Assembly (NCBI GenBank): GCA_963746185.1
Contig: CAVVAE010000001.1
Coordinates: forward strand, 558,001 to 622,000
Direction: 5' to 3'
DNA length: 64,000 nucleotides
Source of the DNA: CAVVAE01 sp963746185
Lineage (GTDB): Bacteria; Actinomycetota; Actinomycetes; Propionibacteriales; Nocardioidaceae
Of the stretch, positions 8,987-16,986 are shown piece after piece. Within the stretch, counting starts at the first letter, position 1. Every line of letters starts with the position of its first letter. The translations under genes were made by a program, and so were the position numbers. Below the pieces are notes generated by a model, which did not search any database, was not told where the DNA came from, and was given only the letters and a program-made list of their open reading frames with translations.

Positions 8987-8989
8987 GCT
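8984..8989 (+). promoter_or_regulatory. -10 box TAGGCT, leaderless start of DUF3090 gene
   Basis: TAGGCT includes the TAG stop of the upstream gene and leaves 6 bases before ATG 8996. Confidence 0.5.
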
Positions 8990-8995
8990 GGTTGT

Positions 8996-9621
8996 ATGTC
9001 GATCGTCGTCCACAACTTCGAGGAGCCGGAGCGGTTCGTCGCCGGCACCGTCGGTGAACCCGGGCAGCGCACGTTCTTCCTCCAGGCTCGTGAAGGCACG
9101 CGCGTGACCAGCGTTGCGCTCGAGAAGCAGCAGGTCTCGGTGCTCGCCGACCGCGTCGACCTGCTTCTCGACGAGGCACTGCGACGCAGCGGGGGGGATG
9201 CCGCGATCCCGGCTGTCGCCCCGGTGGGTCTCGGTGACCAGGAACCGCTCGACCAGCCGATCGTCGAGGAGTTTCGCGTTGGCACGATCACGCTGAGCTG
9301 GGACACCGACGACGGCCGGGTCGTGATCGAGATGTTTCCCGTCTCCGACGAGGCCGTCGTCATGCAGGCCTACGACGATGACGACGACGAGAGCGAGGCG
9401 CTGTCGTCGAGGAGATCGAGGAGGCCGAGATCGAGATCGAGGTGGAGGCGAGCGAGGTGCTCGTCGTCAAGCTCGACCCCGCCTACGCCCGGGCGTTCGT
9501 CCGGCGCGCCCAGAGCGTCGTGTCAGCCGGCCGCGCCCCTTGCACGTTCTGCGGAGGACCGATCGACCCTGAGGGTCACCTGTGCCCCCGAGCCAACGGG
9601 TTCCGCCGCATTGCTGGATGA
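8996..9621 (+). CDS. DUF3090 family protein (frameshifted in this sequence)
   Basis: About 208 residues. The first 135 read well (MSIVVHNFEEPERFVAGTVG, GQRTFFLQAREG, DRVDLLLDEAL). Near 9400 one base is missing: the frame then gives VVEEIEEAEIEIEVEASE and the expected C-terminal end with two cysteine pairs, CTFCGGPIDPEGHLCPRANG, stopping at 9619-9621. The C-terminal cysteines resemble a zinc ribbon. The family is confined to Actinobacteria and travels with mshC; its role is unknown. A sequencing error is the simplest cause of the break. Confidence 0.85.
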
Positions 9622-10423
9622 CAAGCCTGAGCTGCTCGACGACGCGGCCATCGAAACCATCCTGACTCAGGGCGAACTCGAGCTCGAGGGTCGAATCGTC
9701 ACGGCGTCCAACGCTTCTTTTCTTGGTCGGGTCACACTCGACGACGTCACGCTGGCCTGCATCTACAAGCCGGTCGCGGGTGAGCGGCCGCTGTGGGACT
9801 TCCCGGAGGGCAGCCTCGCGGGTCGAGAGAGGGCGGCGCGGGTCGTCTCCGAGGTCGCCGGGTTCGACGTCGTACCCCCCACGGTGCTCCGTGACGGTCG
9901 TTTCGGGCCTGGGATGTGCCAACGCTGGGTGCAGGTCGACGCAGACCAGGCTCGCGTCGACGTCGTCGGCGTCGACTTCGACGAGCCGGGCTGGATCGCT
10001 GTGCTCGAGGCTGAGGATCGAGACGACAACCCGGTGCTGCTCGTGCATGCCGACGACGAAGCGCTCCGTGACATGGCCGTCTTCGATGTCGTGATCAACA
10101 ACGCCGACCGTAAGGGCGGGCACGTGCTGGTCGAGAGCGACGGCGACCTCTGGGGATGTGACCACGGGGTGTCCTTCCACGAGGAACCCAAGCTCCGCAC
10201 GGTGCTGTGGGGGTGGGCCGGCGAACCGTTGCGTGAGCGAGACCGCGAAGCGTTGCTGCGACTGCGCCACCGTTACGGCGTCGGTCTTGACGAGGTCCTG
10301 GGCCGCTGGCTGGAGCGCGTCGAGGTCGCGGCGCTCGGCGACCGCATCAAGCAGCTGCTCGATGCGGGCGAGATGCCGAGCCCCGATGGTTCGTGGCCGG
10401 CGATCCCATGGCCGGCGTTTTAA
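9611..10423 (+). CDS. SCO1664 family protein (PI3/4-kinase-like fold)
   Basis: About 270 residues from a TTG start at 9611, which overlaps the end of the DUF3090 gene. Recognisable family parts are ASNASFLGRV, CIYKPVAGERPLWDFPEGSLAGRE, the kinase-like VFDVVINNADRKGGHVL, and DLWGCDHGVSFHEE. The last two resemble the catalytic and metal-binding loops of lipid-kinase-like enzymes. It is a conserved actinobacterial partner of mshC, with no proven reaction. Because of the upstream frame break, it appears as one 475-residue frame with DUF3090; that fusion is artificial. Confidence 0.85.
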   Translation: MLDDKPELLDDAAIETILTQGELELEGRIVTASNASFLGRVTLDDVTLACIYKPVAGERPLWDFPEGSLAGRERAARVVSEVAGFDVVPPTVLRDGRFGPGMCQRWVQVDADQARVDVVGVDFDEPGWIAVLEAEDRDDNPVLLVHADDEALRDMAVFDVVINNADRKGGHVLVESDGDLWGCDHGVSFHEEPKLRTVLWGWAGEPLRERDREALLRLRHRYGVGLDEVLGRWLERVEVAALGDRIKQLLDAGEMPSPDGSWPAIPWPAF

Positions 10424-10452
10424 GGGGTGGCGGTCGGCACCTGGTCGCCGGT

Positions 10453-10458
10453 TAGGCT
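10453..10458 (+). promoter_or_regulatory. -10 box TAGGCT, leaderless start of mshC
   Basis: TAGGCT is 6 bases before ATG 10465; no Shine-Dalgarno is present. Confidence 0.5.
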
Positions 10459-10464
10459 GCGCGC

Positions 10465-11706
10465 ATGCGTTCATGGCCGGTCCCCCCGATTTCCGAGGAA
10501 CCGCTTCGAGCGCTCGGGCCTGCCCCAGAACTGAGCCTGTACGACACCAAGTCCGGCCAGATCACGGCCACTGACCCAGGCGACGAGGCGCGCCTCTACG
10601 TCTGTGGCATCACGCCGTACGACGCGACCCATCTCGGCCACGCCGCCACCTACGTCGCTTTCGACCTGGTCATTCGCGCGTGGCGCGAGGCCGGCCATCA
10701 GGTGCGTTACGTGCAGAACGTCACCGACGTCGACGACCCTTTGCTCGAACGAGCCCGGGCGACCGGCGAGGACTGGGTGGCGTTGGCAGAGCGGGAGACG
10801 CAGGTCTACCGGGAAGACATGGCGGCACTGTCTGTGATCCCGCCTGACGTCTTCGCGGGCGCGGTCGAGTCGATTCCCGTCATCGTGGGGCTGATCCGTG
10901 AGCTGCAGGACAAGGGCGTCGTCTACTCCGTCGAGGGCGACCTCTACTTCTCCGTCAGATCCGACCCGCGGTTCGGAGAAGTGTCCGGCCTGAGCCATGA
11001 CGAGATGCTGACGTTGTTCGCTGAGCGAGGTGGTGACCCCGACCGGCCGGGCAAGCGAGACCCGCTCGACTGTATTGTCTGGCTGCTGCAGCGCGAAGGC
11101 GAACCGGGGTGGGACTCGGACTTCGGGCCGGGTCGCCCGGGTTGGCATGTCGAGTGCGCGGCCATCGCCCGCGAACACCTCGGGCTGGCCTTCGACCTTC
11201 AGGGCGGCGGCTCTGACCTGGTCTTCCCTCACCACGAGATGTCTGCCGGTGAGGTGCAGGTGGTGCACCCCGACGCGCCGTTCGCCAAGGCCTACGCCCA
11301 TCAAGGGATGGTCGGCCTCGACGGGCACAAGATGTCGAAGTCACGCGGCAACCTGGTGCTCGTGTCGAAGCTGCGAGCCGACGGGATCGACCCGAGGGTG
11401 ATCCGCCTCGTCCTGCTGACCCACCACTACCGCGACGACTGGGACTGGACGGACGACAAGTTGGCCATCGCGACGAAGCGCCTCGACCACTGGCTCGACG
11501 CGATCGAACGCGGTGGACCAGATGCGACTGAGACGGCTCGCGGCGTACGTGCTGCGATGGCCGACGACATCGAAGCACCCAAGGCAGTAGAGCTCGTCGA
11601 CGCCTGGGCCGATGCGAGCGGCCCAGTCCACGAAGGTGCGAGTGAGCTGATGGCGGCCGTCATTGAGGCCTCGCTCGGCGTCAGCTGTCGTCGTTACGAC
11701 GTTTGA
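10465..11706 (+). CDS. mshC: Cysteine:GlcN-Ins ligase MshC (mycothiol biosynthesis)
   Basis: 413 residues, the length expected for MshC. It is a class I cysteinyl-tRNA-synthetase relative: YVCGITPYDATHLGHA holds the zinc cysteine (C47) and the HIGH-like signature (H56-H59), HVECAAIA and HHEMSAGE give further zinc-site residues, and KMSKSRGN is at 289-296. MshC joins cysteine to GlcN-Ins with ATP, the third step to mycothiol. The lack of a full anticodon-binding domain and the MshC-type N-terminus separate it from CysS. The 3' end overlaps the convergent PAC2 gene by 26 bases. Confidence 0.96.
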   Translation: MRSWPVPPISEEPLRALGPAPELSLYDTKSGQITATDPGDEARLYVCGITPYDATHLGHAATYVAFDLVIRAWREAGHQVRYVQNVTDVDDPLLERARATGEDWVALAERETQVYREDMAALSVIPPDVFAGAVESIPVIVGLIRELQDKGVVYSVEGDLYFSVRSDPRFGEVSGLSHDEMLTLFAERGGDPDRPGKRDPLDCIVWLLQREGEPGWDSDFGPGRPGWHVECAAIAREHLGLAFDLQGGGSDLVFPHHEMSAGEVQVVHPDAPFAKAYAHQGMVGLDGHKMSKSRGNLVLVSKLRADGIDPRVIRLVLLTHHYRDDWDWTDDKLAIATKRLDHWLDAIERGGPDATETARGVRAAMADDIEAPKAVELVDAWADASGPVHEGASELMAAVIEASLGVSCRRYDV

Positions 11707-12529
11707 GGTAGCGCTCGAACTCACGCGCGATCGCATCTCCGCTGGCCTCGGGAAGGTCAGCGGTGTCACGTTCTTCCTCGAGCGAGCGGACGTAGTCGGC
11801 GACGTCGGTGTCGTCGGACGCCAGCTCATCGACGCCGCGTTCCCAGGCCTTCGCCTCTTCGGGCAGTGCCCGCATGTCGATCGACGCGCCCACGAGGTCT
11901 TCTAGCTGGCCGAGCAGCGCCATGGTGGCCTTGGGAGCGGGAGGTTGGGCGACGTAGTGCGGAACGGCTGCCCAATAAGACAGTGTCGCCAGGCCTCGGC
12001 GGTGCGACGCCTCCTGGATCACACCGACGATGCCCGTGGGGCCGGTGTAGCGCGACGGCTCGAGGCCGTAGCGTTCGGCGAGCTCCGGGTCAGACGAGAT
12101 TCCCGTGATCGGCACCGGTCGGGTGTGGGGTACGTCGGCAAGGAGTGCGCCCAACGTCGCGAACATCGTGGCGCCGATGGTCGTGACATAGTCCAGCAGC
12201 TCGTCGCAGAAGCTTCGCCACCTCAAGTTCGGCTCGATGCCGGTCACCAAGATCACGTCACGGTCTCCCGGGGCCTCCGTGCAGTGCCAGAAACTTGTGC
12301 TCCGCCAGCTCAGCTCACGGCCACCGTCGGAGTCGAAGCCGACATGCGGGCGGTTGACCTGGAAGTCGTAGTAGTCCTCGGGGTCGATGGAGGCGATCCG
12401 AGTGGCACGCCAGGCGACAAGCAGGTGATTGACGGCATCAGTAGCAGCTTCGCCGGCGTCGTTCCACCCCTCGAATGCCGCCACCACGATCGCGTCGTTC
12501 AACTGCTTGTCGGCGTCGATGGTGATCAC
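11681..12529 (-). CDS. PAC2 family protein
   Basis: 282 residues of the PAC2 (proteasome assembly chaperone 2-like) family: AAFEGWNDAGEAATDAV near the start, DRDVILVTGIEPNLRW and a C-terminal charged stretch. The start is GTG 12529 with a -10 box immediately upstream. Family members in Actinobacteria have no demonstrated role. The Pup-proteasome locus lies 14 kb away, so a link to proteasome assembly is tempting but only inference. Confidence 0.88.
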   Translation of the reverse strand: MITIDADKQLNDAIVVAAFEGWNDAGEAATDAVNHLLVAWRATRIASIDPEDYYDFQVNRPHVGFDSDGGRELSWRSTSFWHCTEAPGDRDVILVTGIEPNLRWRSFCDELLDYVTTIGATMFATLGALLADVPHTRPVPITGISSDPELAERYGLEPSRYTGPTGIVGVIQEASHRRGLATLSYWAAVPHYVAQPPAPKATMALLGQLEDLVGASIDMRALPEEAKAWERGVDELASDDTDVADYVRSLEEERDTADLPEASGDAIAREFERYLKRRNDDS

Positions 12530-12535
12530 GCGGTC

Positions 12536-12541
12536 AGCCTA
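12536..12541 (-). promoter_or_regulatory. -10 box TAGGCT, leaderless start of PAC2 gene
   Basis: Minus-strand TAGGCT is followed by 6 bases and the GTG at 12529. Confidence 0.5.
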
Positions 12542-12685
12542 CGGGCGTTTGGCGAGAAGTGTTCGCCCGGCAGTCGAATCCTCGGCGTCAGCGATTGGGA
12601 CGACGCCATCACCACGGGCATGCCGAGATAGGCTGTCCCGCTGTGGCCATCGCTGGCCCAACCGCTACCTTCCAGGAGGACCACC

Positions 12686-15600
12686 GTGCCTGCAGATCCC
12701 GTTTCCCTTCGCCGAGCGCTCCACGAGCGCGTCGTCGTCGCGGACGGGGCGATGGGCACGATGTTGCAGCAGCACGACCTGAGCCTCGACGACTTCGAGG
12801 GCCTTGAGGGCTGCAACGAGATCCTCAACGTCAGCCGCCCGGACGTCGTACGAGCCATCCACGACGCCTACTTCCAGGCCGGCGCAGACTGCGTCGGGAC
12901 CAACACGTTCGGGGCGAACTGGGCCAACCTCGCTGAATATGACATTTCAGACCGGATTCGGGAGCTCGCCCAGGCGGGCGCCCAGATCGCGCGTGACTCC
13001 GCTGACGCGTGCACCACGGACGAGCGGCCGCGTTGGGTGCTCGGATCAGTGGGTCCCGGCACGAAGCTGCCCACCCTCGGACACGTCGCGTTCGCGAAGC
13101 TGCGCGACGCGTATGAGCAGCAGGTGCTCGGGATGCTCGAGGGGGGCGTCGACGCTGTCCTCGTCGAGACGGCCCAAGACCTGCTCCAGGCGAAGTCGGC
13201 CGTGCTCGGGGGCAAGCGGGCGATCGCGGCGGCCGGCCAGGCTGATCCCGTCCCGTTGATCGTCAACGTCACGGTCGAGACGACCGGGACGATGCTGCTC
13301 GGTAGCGAGATCGGCGCGGCACTCACAGCGTTGGAGCCCCTGGGCATCGACCTGATCGGTCTCAACTGCGCGACCGGGCCGGCCGAGATGAGCGAGCATC
13401 TGCGCTACCTGTCGCGCCACGCGACGATTCCGATCGCGTGCATGCCGAACGCCGGGTTGCCTCAACTCACGTCAGACGGCGCCCACTACCCGCTGACGGC
13501 GTCTGAGCTCGCCGACGCGCACGACACTTTCACCCGAGAGTTCGGGCTGTCGTTGGTGGGCGGCTGTTGCGGTACGACGCCTGAGCACGTCAGTGCCGTG
13601 GTCGAGCGCGTCCGTGGCCGCGAGCTGGCCAAGCGCAAGCCGCGCAGAGAAGCGGGCGCCTCCTCGCTCTACCAGCACGTGCCGTTCCGGCAGGACACGT
13701 CGTACCTCTCGATCGGCGAGCGGACCAACGCCAACGGCAGCAAGGCGTTCAAGGAGGCCATGCTGGCTGACCGCTGGGACGACTGCGTGGAGATCGCCCG
13801 CTCGCAGGTTCGCGACGGTGCACACATGCTCGACCTGAACGTCGACTACGTCGCGCGTGACGGCGTCGCCGACATGCGCACTGCGGCCTCGCGGCTTGCC
13901 ACCTCGTCGACGCTGCCGATCATGCTTGACTCCACCGAGCCGGAGCTCATCGAGGCGGGGCTCGAGAGTCTCGCCGGCCGCTGCGTCGTCAACTCGGTCA
14001 ACTACGAAGACGGCGACGGCCCGGGTTCTCGCTTTGCGCGCGTGATGCCGATCATCAAGGAGCACGGAGCGGCCGTGGTGGCGCTCACCATCGACGAAGA
14101 GGGCCAGGCGCGAACCGCAGACTGGAAGGTCAGCGTCGCCGCTCGGCTCATCGACGCGTTGACGGGGGAGTGGGGGATGGATACGTCCGACATCATCGTC
14201 GACTGTCTGACGTTCCCGATCGCGACTGGCCAGGAAGAGACGCGCCGCGACGGGCTCGAGACGATCAACGCCATCCGCGAGGTCAAGCGCCGCTACCCCG
14301 AGGTGCAGACGACGCTCGGTGTCTCGAACATCTCGTTCGGACTGACCCCGGCCACGCGGGTGGTGCTCAACTCGGTGTTCCTGCACGAATGTGTGAAGGC
14401 CGGTCTCGACTCGGCGATTGTGCACACCGCGAAGATCTTGCCGTTGTCGCGGATCCCCGACGACCAGCGCAAGGTCGCGCTCGACCTGGTGTACGACCGG
14501 CGCACCGAGGACTACGACCCGCTCTCGACGATGCTGGAGCTGTTTGCGGGCGTGACCACGACGGACACCAAGGAAAGTCGCGCTGCAGAGCTCGCTGCGC
14601 TGCCGCTGCCCGAGCGACTTCAGCGACGGATCATCGACGGCGAGAAGAACGGTCTCGAAGCTGATCTTGACGAGGCTCTCGACGGCGGCCGGTCGGCGCT
14701 CGACATCATCAACGACGACCTGCTCGCAGGTATGAAGGTCGTCGGTGAGCTGTTCGGCTCTGGAGAGATGCAGCTGCCGTTCGTGCTGCAGTCTGCCGAG
14801 GTGATGAAAATCGCGGTGGCCTACCTCGAGCCGCACATGGAGAAGACCGATGACCGCGGCAAGGGCACGATCGTGCTGGCTACGGTCAAGGGCGACGTGC
14901 ACGACATCGGCAAGAACCTCGTCGACATCATCTTGTCCAACAATGGCTACACCGTCGTCAACCTCGGCATCAAGCAGCCGGTCAGCGCGATCCTGGACGC
15001 CGCACAAGACAACGACGTCGACGTGATCGGGATGTCTGGGCTGCTGGTCAAGAGCACCGTGGTGATGAAGGAGAACCTCGAAGAGCTCAACCAGCGAGGT
15101 CTCTCGGAACGATGGCCGGTGATGCTGGGCGGCGCCGCGCTGACGCGCGCGTACGTCGAGCAGGACCTCGCCCAGCTTTTCGACGGTGAGGTGCGCTACG
15201 CGCGCGACGCGTTCGAGGGTCTGCGGCTGATGGATGCCGTGATGGCGGTGAAGCGCGGCGATCCGGGTGCCGAGTTGCCCAGTCTTCGGGAGCGCCGGGT
15301 CAAGCCCAAAACCCGCACGGGCACCGATGACGCACCCATCGAGGTGCCGGCGCGTTCAGACGTGTCCGTGACCAACCCGGTGCCCACTCCGCCGTTCTGG
15401 GGCGACCGGATCGTCAAGGGCGTTCCGCTCGCGGACTTCGCGTCGTACCTGGACGAGCGGGCCACGTTCATGGGCCAGTGGGGCCTCAAGGCGTCGCGCG
15501 GCGACGGACCCTCGTACGAAGAGCTGGTCGAGACCGAAGGCCGCCCCCGGCTACGCAGCTTGATGGACAAGATCCAGACCGAAGGCATCATGGAGCCGGC

Positions 15601-16177
15601 CGTCGTCTACGGCTACTGGCCGTGCTACAGCGACGGCAACGACGTCGTCGTCCTCGATGCCGAGCGACAGGCTGACGAGGTCGCGCGCTTCACGTTCCCT
15701 CGGCAGCAGCGCGACCGCTTCCTCTGCCTCGCGGACTTCTTCCGTCCCAAGGACAGTGGCGAGCTTGACGTGATCGCGTTCCACCTTGTCACGATGGGTG
15801 AACGGGTGAGCGAGGTGACGGGGGAGTTGTTCGCCAAGAACTCCTACCGCGACTACCTCGAGCTCCACGGGTTGTCGGTGCAGCTGACGGAGGCGCTGGC
15901 GGAGTACTGGCACGCACGCGTCCGTGACGAGCTCGGATTTTCCCTCGAGGACTCCGACGACATGGGCGAGGTGTTCCGGCAGGGCTATCGCGGATCGCGC
16001 TATTCCTTCGGATACCCGGCCTGTCCTGACCTCGAGGATCGGGCAACTCTCGTCCGGCTGCTGCGCCCCGAGCGCATCGGGGTGGAGCTCAGTGAGGAGC
16101 TCCAGCTGCACCCCGAGCAGTCGACGGACGCGCTGGTGGTGCACCACCCTGAGGCGAAGTACTTCAACGCGAGATGA
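12686..16177 (+). CDS. metH: Cobalamin-dependent methionine synthase MetH
   Basis: 1163 residues with all four modules. The homocysteine domain (1-310) holds the zinc cysteines C228 and C294-C295 (VGGCCGTTPEH). The pterin domain (about 340-640) has SIGERTNANGSKAF and DLNVDYVARDG. The B12 domain carries DVHDIG with the cobalt-ligand His at 739. The C-terminal activation domain (about 850-1163) has RGSRYSFGYPACPD for S-adenosylmethionine. It transfers methyl from methyltetrahydrofolate to homocysteine. AGGAGG precedes GTG 12686. I see no cobalamin riboswitch in the 156-base leader. Confidence 0.97.
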   Translation: MPADPVSLRRALHERVVVADGAMGTMLQQHDLSLDDFEGLEGCNEILNVSRPDVVRAIHDAYFQAGADCVGTNTFGANWANLAEYDISDRIRELAQAGAQIARDSADACTTDERPRWVLGSVGPGTKLPTLGHVAFAKLRDAYEQQVLGMLEGGVDAVLVETAQDLLQAKSAVLGGKRAIAAAGQADPVPLIVNVTVETTGTMLLGSEIGAALTALEPLGIDLIGLNCATGPAEMSEHLRYLSRHATIPIACMPNAGLPQLTSDGAHYPLTASELADAHDTFTREFGLSLVGGCCGTTPEHVSAVVERVRGRELAKRKPRREAGASSLYQHVPFRQDTSYLSIGERTNANGSKAFKEAMLADRWDDCVEIARSQVRDGAHMLDLNVDYVARDGVADMRTAASRLATSSTLPIMLDSTEPELIEAGLESLAGRCVVNSVNYEDGDGPGSRFARVMPIIKEHGAAVVALTIDEEGQARTADWKVSVAARLIDALTGEWGMDTSDIIVDCLTFPIATGQEETRRDGLETINAIREVKRRYPEVQTTLGVSNISFGLTPATRVVLNSVFLHECVKAGLDSAIVHTAKILPLSRIPDDQRKVALDLVYDRRTEDYDPLSTMLELFAGVTTTDTKESRAAELAALPLPERLQRRIIDGEKNGLEADLDEALDGGRSALDIINDDLLAGMKVVGELFGSGEMQLPFVLQSAEVMKIAVAYLEPHMEKTDDRGKGTIVLATVKGDVHDIGKNLVDIILSNNGYTVVNLGIKQPVSAILDAAQDNDVDVIGMSGLLVKSTVVMKENLEELNQRGLSERWPVMLGGAALTRAYVEQDLAQLFDGEVRYARDAFEGLRLMDAVMAVKRGDPGAELPSLRERRVKPKTRTGTDDAPIEVPARSDVSVTNPVPTPPFWGDRIVKGVPLADFASYLDERATFMGQWGLKASRGDGPSYEELVETEGRPRLRSLMDKIQTEGIMEPAVVYGYWPCYSDGNDVVVLDAERQADEVARFTFPRQQRDRFLCLADFFRPKDSGELDVIAFHLVTMGERVSEVTGELFAKNSYRDYLELHGLSVQLTEALAEYWHARVRDELGFSLEDSDDMGEVFRQGYRGSRYSFGYPACPDLEDRATLVRLLRPERIGVELSEELQLHPEQSTDALVVHHPEAKYFNAR

Positions 16178-16890
16178 CGGCTGAAGAGCCGCCTCGCCGG
16201 ATCGATAGGCCGATGGGCCAAATGCAGGCCGTGTTGTTCGACATGGACGGCACGTTGTGCGAGAGCGAGCCCGCGTGGATCTCCGCCGAGTTCGCCCTGG
16301 CCCGACGCTATGGCGCTACCTGGACGCGTGAGGACGGGCTCTCACTCGTGGGCAGTGACCTGCTCGACTCCGGGGCTTACATCAAGGAGCGGATGGGCCT
16401 GCCTCACACACCGGCGCAGGTGGTCGACGAGCTGGTCAACGGAGTCGTCGCAGCCGTGCTCGAAGACGGGGTCGAGTGGCGGCCAGGAGCGGTGGAACTG
16501 TTGGTGGCGTGCAACGCCGCCGCCCTCCCGACGGCACTGGTCACGATGTCATACGACAAGTTCGCCTCGGCTGTCGTCTCGGCGCTTCCCGAAGGCCGGT
16601 TCGACGCCATCGTGACCGGCGAGATGGTCCGTGCGGGCAAGCCGGCTCCCGACGCCTACCGCCTCGCTGCTGAACTGCTGGACGTCGACCCGCGCCGCTG
16701 CGTCGCCATCGAGGACTCTCCGCCCGGTGCTGCTTCCGCAGAGTCTGCCGGTTGCCTCGTCGTGACGGTGCCGAACCACGTCACGATCCCGCTTACCGCC
16801 GCCCGTGTGGAGGTCGCGAGCCTGGCTGACGTGACTCCGGAGTCTCTGCAGCGGCTGTTCGCCGCCCACCGGTCGTCCGCGCAACGGTAA
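16174..16890 (+). CDS. HAD-family phosphatase (beta-phosphoglucomutase-like)
   Basis: 238 residues. Haloacid dehalogenase motifs: I, LFDMDGTLCESEP; II, LVTMSY; III, GKPAPDAY; IV, VAIEDSPPGAASAESAG. The helical cap between motifs I and II places it with beta-phosphoglucomutase-like subfamily enzymes that dephosphorylate small sugars or nucleotides. The ATG at 16174 overlaps the metH stop by 4 bases, so the two are translationally coupled; ATG 16213 is an alternative start nearer motif I. Substrate unknown. Confidence 0.88.
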   Translation: MTAEEPPRRIDRPMGQMQAVLFDMDGTLCESEPAWISAEFALARRYGATWTREDGLSLVGSDLLDSGAYIKERMGLPHTPAQVVDELVNGVVAAVLEDGVEWRPGAVELLVACNAAALPTALVTMSYDKFASAVVSALPEGRFDAIVTGEMVRAGKPAPDAYRLAAELLDVDPRRCVAIEDSPPGAASAESAGCLVVTVPNHVTIPLTAARVEVASLADVTPESLQRLFAAHRSSAQR

Positions 16891-16911
16891 CCGTGTCGTG
16901 ACATTTCCTTG

Positions 16912-16940
16912 CTGACATCTTGTGTTTGCGGCACTAAGGT
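16912..16940 (+). promoter_or_regulatory. Sigma-70-type promoter of the peptide ABC operon
   Basis: CTGACA (16912-16917), 17-base spacer and TAAGGT (16935-16940). This is the best -35/-10 pair in the window and leaves a leader of about 40 bases before ATG 16987. Confidence 0.6.
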
Positions 16941-16986
16941 CCAGGGAGGTCACATCTGACCTCAGGATTAACCGGACGGGAGCATC

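Noticed and set aside
9361..9480. Asp/Glu-rich then Arg/Ser-rich low-complexity region as a repeat element
   Set aside because: It is coding sequence for the acidic end of DUF3090, and the Arg/Ser part is an out-of-frame reading.
8996..10423. A single 475-residue DUF3090-SCO1664 fusion protein
   Set aside because: The middle 70 residues are a wrong-frame Ser/Arg-rich read-through. The proper frame gives the DUF3090 cysteine-rich end and a stop at 9621, so these are two genes with one missing base.
12530..12685. Cobalamin riboswitch before metH
   Set aside because: The 156-base leader lacks a recognisable B12 box or the expected stem pattern; only a plain Shine-Dalgarno is seen. metH itself uses B12 and so would rarely be repressed by it.
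13472..15007. 511-residue open frame antisense to metH
   Set aside because: It is a shadow of GC-rich codon structure; metH on the other strand is complete with all catalytic motifs. Similar long antisense frames at 2382-4244, 26831-28198 and 33070-34431 are rejected for the same reason.
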